64,000 nt of DNA, from positions 1 to 64,000 of the forward strand of contig CAWDKL010000047.1 of assembly GCA_963802745.1 (NCBI GenBank), written 5' to 3'. Position 1 is the stretch's first letter, and every line of letters starts with the position of its first letter. A program made the translations under genes and the position numbers. Of the stretch, positions 9,351 through 18,716 are shown piece after piece. This DNA comes from JAJPKK01 sp963802745. GTDB lineage: Bacteria > Pseudomonadota > Alphaproteobacteria > Rhizobiales > Xanthobacteraceae. The notes beneath the pieces are model-generated. The model worked only from the letters and a program-made list of their open reading frames with translations, did not search any database and had not been told where the DNA came from.

Positions 9351-10244
9351 ATGACCCGCCCCTCTATTATCGGCCTTGACGATATCGACCGCCTGACCGG
9401 CGGGAGGCTCGGCGCCGTCGACACCGTGTGTCCGCTGTGCTCGCACCTGCGGCACTCCGCGGCGAACCGGCGCGCAAAGGTGCTCAAGGTGTGGCGGATC
9501 GAACCGGGATTTGCCACTTACCATTGCGCGCATTGCGAAGCGTCCGGTTACGCCCGCGACCGCGGCGGCATGCCAGCCGACCCGGTAAAGATCGCCGGGG
9601 CGAAGGTGGAAGCGGCGGAACGCGACCGCGCGCACCGTGCGGAGCGGCTGGGCAAGGCGCAATGGCTTTGGGCGCAATCCAAGCCGATCGCCGGGACAAT
9701 CGCGGAAACCTATCTGCGAGGCCCGCGCGGCTATGGCGGCCCGCTCCCGGCGACATTACGCTTCCTGCCGGCGCGCGGAGACTATGCCCCGGCGCTCATT
9801 GGCGCCTTCGGCATGGCGCATGAGGTCGAGCCGGGCGTCATCGCGATTGCCGACGATGCGGTGCGCGGCGTGCACGTCACCCGGCTGGCGCCCGATGGTT
9901 CCGGCAAGGCCGGGACCGACAAAGACAAGGTGATGATCGGCCATTCGGCCGGTTGGCCCCTTGTGCTGGCACCGCCGAACGACCTGCTTGGGATGGTGAT
10001 AGTCGAAGGGATTGAGGACGGGCTTTCGGTTCATGAGGCTACCGGACTTGGCGCCTGGGCCGCTGGCGGCGCAAAGCGCTTGCCGGCCCTGGCCGAACGC
10101 ATCCCGTCTTGGATTGATTGCCTCACCATTTGCGCCGATGACGACGCCGATGGCCAAAAGGGCGCTGCGGAATTGGCGCGGCTGATCAAGGCCCGTCGGA
10201 TCGAGGTCAAGCTTAAGATCCTCCGAATTGCGGGGGCGGCATGA
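9351..10244 (+). CDS. Toprim-domain primase-like protein
   Basis: A protein of 297 residues, likely a primase of the mobile-element type. The N-terminus has a zinc-binding CPLC ... CAHC pair (about residues 27-30 and 59-62). The C-terminal half has Toprim features: VIVEGIEDGLS with the catalytic Glu, GGAKRLP, then ICADDDADGQKGA with the DxDxDG metal cluster. A ribosome site AAGGGG precedes ATG 9351. Its stop overlaps the next start by 4 bp (ATGA), so primase and ATPase are translationally coupled, a pairing typical of replicating islands and phage satellites. Confidence 0.8.
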   Translation: MTRPSIIGLDDIDRLTGGRLGAVDTVCPLCSHLRHSAANRRAKVLKVWRIEPGFATYHCAHCEASGYARDRGGMPADPVKIAGAKVEAAERDRAHRAERLGKAQWLWAQSKPIAGTIAETYLRGPRGYGGPLPATLRFLPARGDYAPALIGAFGMAHEVEPGVIAIADDAVRGVHVTRLAPDGSGKAGTDKDKVMIGHSAGWPLVLAPPNDLLGMVIVEGIEDGLSVHEATGLGAWAAGGAKRLPALAERIPSWIDCLTICADDDADGQKGAAELARLIKARRIEVKLKILRIAGAA

Positions 10245-11355
10245 AACATGACCCCAACTCGATCCACAGAAAATATGGCACCGATGCCCTACGGGGGATT
10301 TTCGACGCATCGCCGGACAATGCGGTGCCAGCGGAAAGCTCCGCGGTGCCCTTGCAAGAGAATGGGATCATCGCGCCAGCGACTCCTCTAACTCCGCTGG
10401 TCAAAACGCAACGGACGTTCCTATCCGGCTTCGTGCCGCCTGATTACATCGTGGACGGGCTCATGAAGCGCGGATTCCTGTATTCCCTCACCGGAGCGAC
10501 GGGCGCCGGCAAAAGTGCAATCGCGCTCTACCTCGCGGCCATGGTCACGCATCCGAGTGGTGGCCAGAAATTCGGCCCGCATGAAGTTGAGCAAGGCCGC
10601 GTCGTCTACATCGCCCGCGAAAACCCTGACGATATTCGCATGCGGCTGATCGGCATGGCCTCCAAGCTTGGCGTGGAACCAAACGAGTTGGACTATCTGG
10701 TCATCGATCAAGTCGCCGATATCCTCAACGAGGATTTGCCCAAGCTGATCGAGGAAATCACCCGCGTCGGTAAGGTTGCGCTTGTGATTGTCGATACGTC
10801 GGCGGCGGTTTTTACCGGCAATGACGAAAACTCCAATACCGAAATGGGCGACCACGCGCGGTGTCTCCGAAAGCTGTGCTCTCTCCCCGGCAAGCCGACG
10901 GTACTCGCCTTGTGCCATCCGATCAAAAGGCCCGAATTCTCAAGAGCAACTGCTACCGCGTGGCGGCGGCGCCTTCATCGCAGAGGTTGACGGCAATTTC
11001 ACCGCCTGGGCAACCGATCGGAAGCTGACCGAATTTCATTGGACGGGCAAATTTCAATCCGGATTTCGACAATATCACCTTCGAGCTTCAGACCATCGAC
11101 ACCCCCCGATTGATGGACAGCAAAGGGCGCCTGATTCCTACCGTCATGGCTGTGCCAGTCTCCGACGATCGGATTGAGGAAGTCGAGCAGAAAGCCGCGA
11201 TCGATGACAAACTCGTTCTGAAAGCCATCCTTGAACGGAAACGCGGATCAATCGCAGATTGGGCGCTCGCCTGCGGGTGGACCATCCCGGCAAAGGACGG
11301 AGCCGGGGGTCGGCTGTACAAGTCCATAATCGACGAGCGCTCGATCGTCAAATAA
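10241..11355 (+). pseudogene. RepA-like AAA ATPase (helicase), two frameshifts
   Basis: An ATPase of the RepA/AAA_25 type, probably the replicative helicase partner of the primase. Walker A is GATGAGKSA (about residue 86) and Walker B is VALVIVDTS. The first frame is intact to residue ~231. At 10934-10939 the sequence CCCGAATTCTCAAG should read CCCGAATCTCAAG, which restores PESQEQLLPRGGGAF, a conserved family motif. A second shift near 11,060 (missing about two bases in AAATTTCAATCC) leads to the last frame, ending at 11,355 with an intact C-terminus. The first error lies in a GANTC site. The gene may be whole in the organism. Confidence 0.7.
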
Positions 11356-11489
11356 GACTGAAGACGTGAAAAAAGAGCTGCGGAAAACGGGATCCTTACA
11401 GCGGCTGGGAACAAGGCCGCTATCGCCTTCGCGAGCGGTGTTTAAAGAAGGCTCTCTTTAGCCCGGTTACGAAAAGAGCGTTATCTATG

Positions 11490-11710
11490 ACGGTACGGTT
11501 GAAGCGGCCTCCGTACCGTTTTGCGAACCTGGTACGGTACGATCCGGTCCTACCGATACGAGAATCGTGGAAGCCATTGGTATATCTATCATGGATTTCC
11601 CGGCATCAGAGGCCGGTAGACGGCAAACCCTAAAGGCGGTACAACCTGGACCGCCGTTTAGGGCCGTACCGTACCGGGTCTCCTGCTTAGGAGTGCATAT
11701 CCGGTACGAT
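11490..11710. repeat. GGTACGG repeat cluster, possible origin or operator
   Basis: GGTACGG or its complement CCGTACC occurs at 11492, 11511, 11531, 11664 and 11669, with a related CCGGTACGAT at 11701. ACGGTACGG and CCGTACCGT at 11490-11498 and 11511-11519 form a perfect 9-bp inverted repeat with a 12-base loop. Two sites are overlapping tandem copies (GGTACGGTAC and CCGTACCGTACC). The cluster lies directly behind the primase/ATPase pair in a stretch without a convincing gene. It looks like iterons of an origin or a regulator's operators. Confidence 0.5.
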
Positions 11711-12075
11711 AGAGGTCAAGGGGAACTCACCCCCGGCCATCAACGGAACAAGCAGATTGAAAACCTTCCCGCAGCTCGTTGAATGGTTTGTCGCCGACCT
11801 CCCGCTCCAGAACCGGTCGAGACGCCACGCAAGAAGCCCGCCGGCGCGGCAAAGCCCGCGCGGGCTAACAACTGCGGCAGGCCGGGAACATGACATTGCT
11901 GGTGCCGTAGAGCCGTGGGAACGGTGATTGAGCAAAAATCATCAAATAATAACAGAGAAATCGAGCAAGCTACCTCTGGCGCGGAACGCCTTAAGTGGGC
12001 GCCGACACCGCGATCGTCGCCGGTGGTATCGACTCATCCGGATACATTTGCCGGTAATGAATACGGTCCCGCTGG
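11711..12075. other. no firm gene
   Basis: One plus-strand frame near 11,757-11,930 reads LKTFPQLVEWFVADLPLQ and could be a short coding remnant, but it has no ATG start and no family I recognise. The rest shows nothing. Confidence 0.3.
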
Positions 12076-12539
12076 TCACTGGCTCACCACCTGAGTGCAA
12101 TTCTGTACGGCGAAGGCGCATTGTTCGCCTGGGGTCAGCAACCCGCCTGTTGGGCCAACATAATTCACGCGGCTGACTTCGGCCTGCCGCCATTGTCACG
12201 TTGACTGTGCAGTATCGACGCGTAGTGGTCGCGATGCCGCCACTGGTACCGCCGCAGTGGCCGATGCGTAACCTGGACCTCCATAAGAATTCTCATTCGC
12301 TTGTGAAAACCCTGTAGCTACCGAAGTGGTTTGTCCGTTCCCGGACTCATATGACCACACCTCAGTCGCTCCTTCCGCCGCCCTCGCGGCTGGCGGTCCC
12401 ATACGCTGAGGGGTTCCTCCTTCGAAAGCCCGATCATCTTTTGTTGGGCATCGCTGGCGACCACAGCCCGTTGGACGGCGCAACCCGCAATGATCGGCAC
12501 AAAAGCCGCCAAGAATGGGAGTGTAACCCGGTACATCAT
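12076..12539 (-). pseudogene. small outer-membrane-type lipoprotein, several frameshifts
   Basis: The gene starts at ATG 12539 (MMYRVTLPFLAAFVPIIAGC) with a lipobox IAGC, so the mature protein would be lipid-anchored at that Cys. Sense then passes through a second frame (GPPAARAAEGATEVWSYESG), and a third (RVNYVGPTGGLLTPGEQCAF) that ends at a TGA at 12076-12078. This succession matches a lipoprotein family common in Hyphomicrobiales that resembles SmpA/OmlA in its first half. At least two indels break it. I cannot tell decay from sequencing error here. Confidence 0.55.
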
Positions 12540-12832
12540 TTGCCTCCGCTGAGGCTCCCGTTTTCATCGTCAGGGCAAAGCTTCTGGCGCTACCAACGCG
12601 TCACATTTGCGACTGTCCGGGAATCTTGTCGCCGGGGGCAGGAGGTGGCCGCGCCGACGACGCTTGCGGTGCATCGCATGCGCTGATCGCCACGTCGCTT
12701 GTAGATATAGAATTGCCAAAAGAGGCCGTCTATCAATGCTTCCACAAAGAAGCAGGGCCTCGCCGCACCCCAGCCGGAAGCCGGTGATGATCGAACAAAG
12801 CTGCCCTTGGATCGGTGACAACGGCCCCGCGT

Positions 12833-13375
12833 CGGCCTGGACCTTGGTTCACCCGCACCCGATACGCTGCCGGCCTACCAGGGCCGCGGCGCAAGCCCCG
12901 GCTGCAGGAGTCCATAAAATTAAAAAATACAAAAAAGCCAAGCATACCAGCAACATTCGCTCCATATCGCCACCCTCGGACGACGAAAATGACGGAACAA
13001 TTGGATCTGACCAGGCTCAATGGCCAGGAAATTGACCGTGTTCCGGCGGCTGTTCATCAAGGCCATGGGCGCGACAACGAGCGGTCACCAAGGGGGCGAG
13101 GGTCCAAAAAATGGACAATCTCAGAAGCGGCGCCCGCAATGACGAACCGCGGCCTGGTTTTCGCTCCCGACGCTGTCCCGCCGACCGGCTTTTGACAGAC
13201 AGCAAGAGATCCGGGATCGCAAAAGATTGGGCGCCGACGTTGTTTATCACCTCGATGACAATCCTGACGGTGCCTCTGAGCTAGCCGGAAGACTGTCAAA
13301 AAATTCCATAGAAATTATTCTGACAACATTCACTTGCTTGGCCTCCCCATCATTTGTTTTCTATCTTTGTCATTG
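12833..13375. repeat. degenerate ~545-bp duplicated segment, copy 1
   Basis: Closely similar along its length to 19098-19640, with scattered substitutions and small indels. The two copies share blocks such as CCTGGACCTTGGTTCACCCG and CAAGCATACCAGCAACATTC. No frame stays open in both copies with conserved sense over the whole length. Each has a short minus-strand frame beginning MERMLLVCLAFL, which could be a tiny membrane peptide, but its C-terminus differs between copies. The DNA from 12,540 to 12,832 and from 13,376 to 13,512 shows no gene. Confidence 0.7.
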
Positions 13376-13512
13376 CGGCGATCACGCTCTCACCGGCCAC
13401 AAGCTGAGCAGCGACGTGCTTGCGCACTTTGGAACCAACGGCACGACTGCGGTGACTCCCAAAAAGGTGCGTTGCCGGTAAATCCTCAAGCGCTACGTGT
13501 TTTCCCGGGCAG

Positions 13513-14210
13513 TCACTTTGGCTTCCATTCGCGGGCAAACTTTTGCGCCTCCGCTATCTGCGCCGGGGTCATTCGAACGGCTACCATGTCACGCTTTTGG
13601 ACAATTTCGTCGCGCTCGCTTTTATCCGAAACGACGATGCGAGAAGCCGAGAGATTGAACCACATGTGCGCCCAAAGGTAGTCCTGCGATATCCTTGGCC
13701 ATTATAGTCATGAGGCCAAGGTAGTACTGACGTTGACATCGCCCGCTTCGGCAGCCTTGCGCAACCGCCTCGCAGCCTCGGCGTAGTCCTGCGCAACGCC
13801 CCTTCCGTAGTAGTACATGAGGCCGAGTTTCGGTTCGGCCAAGTCATATCCCTGCTCGACGGCTTTGCGATACCACTTCACAGCCTCGGCATAGTCCTGG
13901 CGAACTCCATGGCCTTGTTCGTAGTGCGAGGCGAGACTGTACTGGCCATAGGCGACGCCTTGCTCGGCAGCCTTGCGGAACCACCTCGCACCTCGGCGTA
14001 GTCGCTGCTATTCTCGTATCGGACAGCGAGTTGTATTTGCGCGCGCGTGTCGCCTTGGTCAGCCGCCTGACGATAAAGTTGCAGCCCAATCGCGTAGTCG
14101 CCTCTATGAATAGCAGCAATGGCGTCCTCGAATAGCCCCGCGGTTGCCGATAGAGCAACGCTGACAGTAACGACGAGCGCGGTGACGGCTGTTTTCAAGG
14201 GACGTTTCAC
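13513..14210 (-). pseudogene. Sel1-repeat secreted protein, frameshifted
   Basis: Begins at GTG 14210 with a signal peptide (VKRPLKTAVTALVVTVSVAL...). Sel1-like repeats follow across frames: DYAIGLQLYRQAADQGDTRAQ, then WFRKAAEQGVAYGQYSLASH, EQGHGVRQDYAEAVKWYRKA, YYYGRGVAQDYAEA. The end has the family tail MTPAQIAEAQKFAREWKPK before the stop at 13513. Sel1 repeats are short helical pairs that bind partner proteins. At least two indels break the frame. This is the first of three Sel1 genes in tandem on this strand. Confidence 0.65.
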
Positions 14211-14388
14211 GGTCGTCCATAGCTTGCGGTTGGGTGATCGCCGCGATGTTGACCCCTGCATTGGTTTCGACATGGCCATACGTCCATTAGTGCCTCGAGG
14301 GCGAGCGAAACGAAAGGTTCATGCATCCGGGTTCGGCCGGGCTTCAACACGTACCGCCGCCGTGCAAGCAATGGCGGCGCCATCATGC

Positions 14389-14775
14389 TTAGCTGCAGGG
14401 CCACGCCTTTCTCATTGCTTCGTTAAAAAGCAGCGAAGCGTGAACGTTCCGCCTGTTGGGTGCATCCCGCAGATAAGCACAGAATACGTCTGTGACTTGG
14501 CCCGCCGTAACCCCAGGCGGTTCGCAATACCCAACGAGCGTTGTTTTTGCAACGGAAATAGCTGATCTTGCGGCGTCAATCCGGGTATCCGATATATCGA
14601 AGATAAACAAACTGCGGGCCACCTGATCCCGCATACCCGCTGCATAGCCCAGCGCCAGCTTCTTGTCGGATTGGCACCACGAATGAACGTCATTTCCAGA
14701 GAACATAGCGTCTTGGCCGGACACCGTTCCAAGCACCGTCAGCGACGTTGCGATGACGGCGAATATAGTTTCCAT
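14389..14775 (-). CDS. Rap1a/Tai-like secreted protein
   Basis: A protein of 128 residues with a signal peptide (METIFAVIATSLTVLGTVSG). The mature part has the Rap1a/Tai pattern: GNDVHSWCQSDKKLALGYAAG near the start, YCEPPGVTAGQVTDVFCAYL in the middle, and a C-terminal AMRKAWPC. The paired Cys fit a periplasmic disulfide protein. Some relatives are immunity proteins against type VI amidase toxins (Ssp), but many stand alone with no known partner, and no such toxin gene is recognisable here. I chose ATG 14775 because a GGAG site lies just upstream. Confidence 0.7.
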   Translation of the reverse strand: METIFAVIATSLTVLGTVSGQDAMFSGNDVHSWCQSDKKLALGYAAGMRDQVARSLFIFDISDTRIDAARSAISVAKTTLVGYCEPPGVTAGQVTDVFCAYLRDAPNRRNVHASLLFNEAMRKAWPCS

Positions 14776-14803
14776 TTTGCTCCGTCTCCTAACCAACTGC
14801 GAT

Positions 14804-15245
14804 CTAACGGATCGGCTTTTGTGATTTCCAATCGCGGGCTAGTTGCTGCGCTTCGGCGATCTGTCCGGGGGTCATCGATGCCGCTAGAGCGTCTCTAAAG
14901 AAGCCGGCAGATGTGGAACCCGCAGCCGAAGCCAAATTGAACCACATGTGTGCAATGACGTAGTCTTGCGGCACTCCCAAGCCGTTTTGGTAAATCGTGC
15001 CTAGGTCAAGCTGTGCAGATAGAATAGCCTTGTGCAGCGGCCTGCTGATCCACTTCAATCCGTTGGCGTAGTCCCGTGATACACCCTCTCCGTTCATGTA
15101 AAGGGCACCCAAAGCTCGTTGCGGCCACCGGGTCTCCCTGATCAGCACGTTTGCCATAATCCTCGACTTGTCCTGCGGCCACGTGCGCAGCAAGGCTCAA
15201 CAATAGAATGGCAGCCGCTAGGGTGTGCTTGAGCGTGTGCTTCAT
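14804..15245 (-). pseudogene. Sel1-repeat secreted protein, frameshifted
   Basis: Starts at ATG 15245 with a signal peptide (MKHTLKHTLAAAILLLSLAAHVAAG). Sense switches frame near 15,120 to ALGALYMNGEGVSRDYANGL, and again around 15,030. It ends with LDLGTIYQNGLGVPQDYV, HMWFNLASAAG and MTPGQIAEAQQLARDW, the same order as in the intact neighbour at 15,270-15,674. Two Sel1 repeats and the tail are therefore recognisable. The product would be periplasmic. Whether the breaks are real is unknown. Confidence 0.65.
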
Positions 15246-15269
15246 GGTCTGTTGCTCTGTTGCTGGCAG

Positions 15270-15674
15270 CTATCGAGGCGGCCGCGTCGTTGGCTTCCAT
15301 TCACGGGCCAATCTCTGCGCCTCGGCTATCTGGGCGGGCGTCATCTTAGAGGCAAGGTAATCGCGGTCTTCGGCTGAAGCTTTGCCAAATAGTCCGCCCT
15401 GCGCCGATGACAAGTTGAACCACATGTGCGCTAGGACATAGTCCTGTGGAACACCCCACCCGAACTTGTACATAATCCCGAGATTCGATTGGGCGATGCC
15501 GCTGCCTTCGTTCGCCAAGGGACGCAATAGCCGCAGTGCGGTAGCATAGTCACCATTACCATACGCGACTGATGCATCCCTGAGGTCATCAAGCCGATAT
15601 GCGGCGACGGGCGCTGTGAAGCTCAGCGCCAGCATCATGACGGGGAGGATTGGCTTGCTACTGTATCGCATCAC
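15270..15674 (-). CDS. Sel1-repeat secreted protein, intact
   Basis: A protein of 134 residues with signal peptide MMRYSSKPILPVMMLALSFTAPVAA. One clear Sel1 repeat (YATALRLLRPLANEGSGIAQ / NLGIMYKFGWGVPQDYVLAH) is followed by MWFNLSSAQGG and the closing MTPAQIAEAQRLAREWKP. It is the only uninterrupted member of the three tandem Sel1 genes at 13.5-15.7 kb. The three share both architecture and tail, so they arose by local duplication. The likely role is protein-protein contact in the periplasm; no partner can be named. Confidence 0.8.
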   Translation of the reverse strand: MMRYSSKPILPVMMLALSFTAPVAAYRLDDLRDASVAYGNGDYATALRLLRPLANEGSGIAQSNLGIMYKFGWGVPQDYVLAHMWFNLSSAQGGLFGKASAEDRDYLASKMTPAQIAEAQRLAREWKPTTRPPR

Positions 15675-15737
15675 TGTACTCTCTATCGCGCGACTGTTTG
15701 GTAGCGTCGTGTCGGCATCGGTGGCCCCTTGCGCAAG

Positions 15738-16193
15738 CTATGGTGCGCCAAATCGCTTCACGTAGGCCGCGGTCCAATCCGTAGCGATCTCCCGTTGCGC
15801 GGCCGTCAACTCGATCTTGCCCCCGCAAACCTCCGAGCGCAGCCTTATTTCAAGCTGGTCCTTCATTTTGGAGTTCCATGGCCGCGTTGACTCGGGCTGC
15901 GGCCATAGATTGCGCGGGCGGTTCGAGCCTCCGATGCCGAGCGGGATCAGGTGATCGACCTCGCACGGGCACGGCGGTGTCAGCGGTTGCATACCGTACA
16001 CCTTGTAGATAGCCCGTCGCCGTGCGGTTGGGACGTTCCGAAGCTTGCTGGGCGAAAATCCGGGCGTGCATAGCACCTCCATCGTCAGCGAATTGTCGGC
16101 TTCGCCCGGTGTAAAAAACGAATCTGGAAGATCGCGCGCGAGCGCTCCCCATACGGATATCGCGACAAGGGCGAATCCGAAGTGGACTTTCAT
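15738..16193 (-). CDS. secreted HNH-type nuclease-like protein
   Basis: A protein of 151 residues. Start ATG 16193 opens a signal peptide (MKVHFGFALVAISVWGALA, cleaved before RDLPDSF). The mature protein carries PCPCEVDHLIPLGIGGSN followed by NLWPQP, which is the beta-beta-alpha metal layout of HNH nucleases (His in the VDH, then Asn). The tail AAQREIATDWTAAYVKRF is shared with other exported HNH proteins of Hyphomicrobiales. Export suggests degradation of external nucleic acid. Activity is not proven by the motif. Confidence 0.7.
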   Translation of the reverse strand: MKVHFGFALVAISVWGALARDLPDSFFTPGEADNSLTMEVLCTPGFSPSKLRNVPTARRRAIYKVYGMQPLTPPCPCEVDHLIPLGIGGSNRPRNLWPQPESTRPWNSKMKDQLEIRLRSEVCGGKIELTAAQREIATDWTAAYVKRFGAP

Positions 16194-16212
16194 TAAAGCG
16201 CTTGATCGCCCT

Positions 16213-16380
16213 CTACGCCCCATGCGCCGCATGCTCCCGCCCATTCTGCCGCGCGTCGGCGCCGACCATCCCGCACCGGGTGCACACCATTCGCACTTCG
16301 AACGACGGCACCGGAAAGTCATCCGGCCACGGGTCGGCGCCCAAAATGGCGGCATGATGACAAATCGAGCCTCTCAAAAA
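16213..16380 (-). pseudogene. zinc-ribbon protein relic (copy b)
   Basis: In one minus frame this reads GSICHHAAILGADPWPDD, FPVPSFEVRMVCTRCG and MVGADARQNGREHAAHGA before a stop at 16213. It is the best-preserved core of the family, but the first Cys of the CxxC pair (CSIC in copy d) is replaced by Gly, and no start codon of its own is apparent. It lies back to back with the serine recombinase at 16,414. Confidence 0.45.
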
Positions 16381-16413
16381 CCTGTTCTTGCTCAGAGACG
16401 GGGAGCGGGCACC

Positions 16414-17092
16414 ATGCGACAGATTATCAGCTACCTTCGGGTTTCGACAGGCAAGCAGGGCAAGAGCGGGCTGGGGATCGAAGCGCAACGCGAGGCCATC
16501 GCCCGGTTTGCCGCCGCGGAGGGCTGCGAGGTGATCGCCGAATTCGTCGAGGTCGAAACCGGCAAGGGCAGCGACGCCTTGGAGCGCCGACCGCAACTTG
16601 CCGCGGCGCTGGCGAAGGCACGCAAGGCCAAGCTTGCCGTCGTGGTCGCGAAGCTGTGCCGCCTCTCCCGCGACGTGGCATTTATTTCCGGCTTGATGGC
16701 ACAGCGCGTGCCTTTCATCGTCGCGGATCTGGCGCCGATGCCGCCCCTTCATGATCCACATTTACGCGGCGCTGGTAGAAAAAGAGCGGGCGCTGATCGC
16801 CGACCGGACCCGCGCGGCGCTGGCACAGAAAAAGGCGCACGGCGCCGTCCTGGGGAACCGGACCAATCTGCCGGACGCGCAAGCGAAGGGCGTAGCGACC
16901 AACCGGGAGGCCGCGGACGCCTTCGCCGCCAACGTGCTGCCGATCGTGCGCCAGATCCAGGCGACGGGTGCGACCACGTTCCGCGCCATCGCAGCTGCAT
17001 TGAACGACCGCGGCGTGCGCACGGCCCGCGGCGGGGCTTGGCATGACAGCACGGTGCGGAATTCGCTCGCGCGAGCGGAAAAACAGGTATGA
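16414..17092 (+). pseudogene. serine recombinase (resolvase family), copy 1, frameshifted
   Basis: A resolvase/invertase-type recombinase. The catalytic domain starts MRQIISYLRVSTGKQGKSGL with the nucleophilic Ser in YLRVST (residue 10), and continues through LCRLSRD. The frame breaks near 16,735, where copy 2 has two more bases (GCCGACCCCTTC against GCCGCCCCTTC). The last part continues in another frame to 17,092, with IYAALVEKERALIADRTRAA and a C-terminal HTH. Without the indel the protein would be about 226 residues. It is roughly 90 percent identical to copy 2 at 21,704 by eye. Confidence 0.75.
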
Positions 17093-17175
17093 AGGATTTA
17101 GGCGGTGTTCGGATTTCTATCGCCCGGCCGGCTTCCCACCCACGACAGCAGCAATTCCATCAGACTGGACGGGGC

Positions 17176-17715
17176 TTAAGCAGCCATCGCCGGCTCCGTT
17201 TCGCGCTCTAGCATCTTCATATCCATCGGACGTCTCTTTGCGGGAATGCCTGTAACCCTTTGTGCGGCCGAAACAGGTGGCGCCAAAGTTGGCGCAAGTT
17301 GCGAACGCAACGAGCGGAGGTTCGACCACAAAGTCTCGCAAGAGCTGGCCCAACCATCGGTGTCCGCTGTGAGCGCCGGGAGCGGGAAATCACGTGTCTC
17401 AATCAAAAACGCTGACCGCGCCCAATTGCCTTCCAGCCTGGCTCCTGCTTGGCCCCATGGCGACTGCCATCCATCTTCGAAAAGACCATCGAGCATCTCG
17501 AACGGATTTTTCAATTCTGGCCAAGTAGTCAAGTTCACCCGCTCAAGTTCGGCCTCCGTTAGTGTTCCGCGCCCGATGAGACCTAACCAGCGCGCGATTT
17601 CGTTCGGCCACGCAGCTTCTAGCATGAAGCCGAGAGGTATGATTGGGGCATCCATCCGTCTCATATCCGTGCGGAATGAGATGCGGGAGATGCGACTGAC
17701 GGCGGATTTAGTCAT
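17176..17715 (-). CDS. unknown protein coupled to a HipA-like gene
   Basis: A protein of 179 residues from ATG 17715 (MTKSAVSRISRIS). I recognise no domain. Visible features are two Trp-rich stretches (EIARWLGLIGRGTLTEAELE and ELKNPFEMLDGLFEDGW) and no membrane segment, so it is probably cytosolic. Its start overlaps the stop of the upstream gene by 4 bp (ATGA-type), so the two are translated together. It may act with that product. Confidence 0.5.
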   Translation of the reverse strand: MTKSAVSRISRISFRTDMRRMDAPIIPLGFMLEAAWPNEIARWLGLIGRGTLTEAELERVNLTTWPELKNPFEMLDGLFEDGWQSPWGQAGARLEGNWARSAFLIETRDFPLPALTADTDGWASSCETLWSNLRSLRSQLAPTLAPPVSAAQRVTGIPAKRRPMDMKMLERETEPAMAA

Positions 17716-18524
17716 GGTGCACCTGTCAACAATTTCCGCAATTGAGTGCGCCGTAGGTCCAGGGCATCGACAAATGCCACACCCAGATCGGAAGGAAAGC
17801 ACTCAACTGGGACCCTTCGGATGATATCGCGTAGTTCCTTAACGGCAAGCCTCTCGATATGTTCGATCGCCTCGGCAAGGTGCAAATCTTGGGCTAGCGC
17901 GTAGGGGCCGTCGCGCTTTGTCCAGTCGCGCGTTGGGGGAGCCGCCGGCGGGGTCCACTCATAGACTTCAGGGACCAAGCATAATCATAGAAGACTGCTC
18001 GCGCAGACCCGTCGCCGTTTATTTCAAATCGGGCGTTTCCTTCGTTCCAGCTATGGTCGTGGTCATCTATCCAACAGTGCAGCGCAAAAACAGCGGCAAT
18101 TTGTGGCGCTAGTGCGGCCTTATGAGCATCGGTCAAATTACAGCAAACACCGCTCCAAGACCTCGGCTGTTCTAGGATATCAAAAGACAGGGCCACGACG
18201 CTCGGGAGCCTTAAAGGTTGACCTGCGTGAAGCTTCTCGGTCGTCAGCCGACTGAGCATGGCTGGCGCAACAGCGAACCCGAGCACATATCCCAGGTCTG
18301 CCACAATTTTTTCGTGTGCGACCGTATGAACATTCGGCCCGGTCGAATTCTGTCGGCTTGGCCCACGCTGGACAAAAAGGCCCATTGACCTTAACAGGGT
18401 AAGCGCCTGAGGCGCCCCCACTTCGGTTACCGGTGATCTCAAATTCGCCGGTACAGAAAACCTCTGCAGAACAGCATTTCGATACCTTTTCTGCAGTCTC
18501 CGTAAAATTTCTGAATTTCGCCAT
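17712..18524 (-). pseudogene. possible HipA-like kinase-fold protein, frameshifted
   Basis: The longest coherent frame runs from about 18,442 to 17,970 and contains ALHCWIDDHDHSWNEGNARF and SARAVFYDYAWSL. These resemble the 'D-H-x-x-x-N ... DYAW' layout of HipA-like kinases, but weakly. At 17,970 GGTCCCTGAAG should probably read GGTCCCCTGAAG, which continues as PEVYEWTPPAAPP to the stop at 17,712. An ATG at 18524 behind AGGAAGGGG opens a different frame, so the N-terminus is also unsettled. A CCTACC/GGTAGG-rich stretch at 18,540-18,575 lies upstream and may be the promoter. Confidence 0.4.
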
Positions 18525-18559
18525 GAAGAGCCAACCCCTTCCTACCTTTGTAGGTCATA

Positions 18560-18716
18560 GTTTCGGTAGGTAGGGATCGTCAATGGTATCTTTCTTGGCG
18601 CCACCATCCACAGCCCGAACGTCGGCGCCGGAACATGATCCGGCCACGGTCATGAGCGCTTCCTGGTGGCAAATCCAACACGACTCCGAAAGCGACCGCA
18701 CGTCAACCCGCACGCG
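18560..18716 (-). pseudogene. zinc-ribbon protein relic (copy c)
   Basis: Reads RSLSESCWICHQEALM on the minus strand and then loses similarity. It begins at the end of the integrase tail at 18,703, the same arrangement suggested by the DNA of the other copies. It is a remnant only. Confidence 0.45.

Noticed and set aside
11490..11710. CRISPR-like array
   Set aside because: Repeats are 7-10 bp, unevenly spaced and in both orientations, with no constant spacer length and no cas genes in the window.
11567..11782. 71-codon ORF across the GGTACGG cluster
   Set aside because: Its sequence is dictated by the repeats (AVQPGPPFRAVPYRV), with no ribosome site and no family resemblance.
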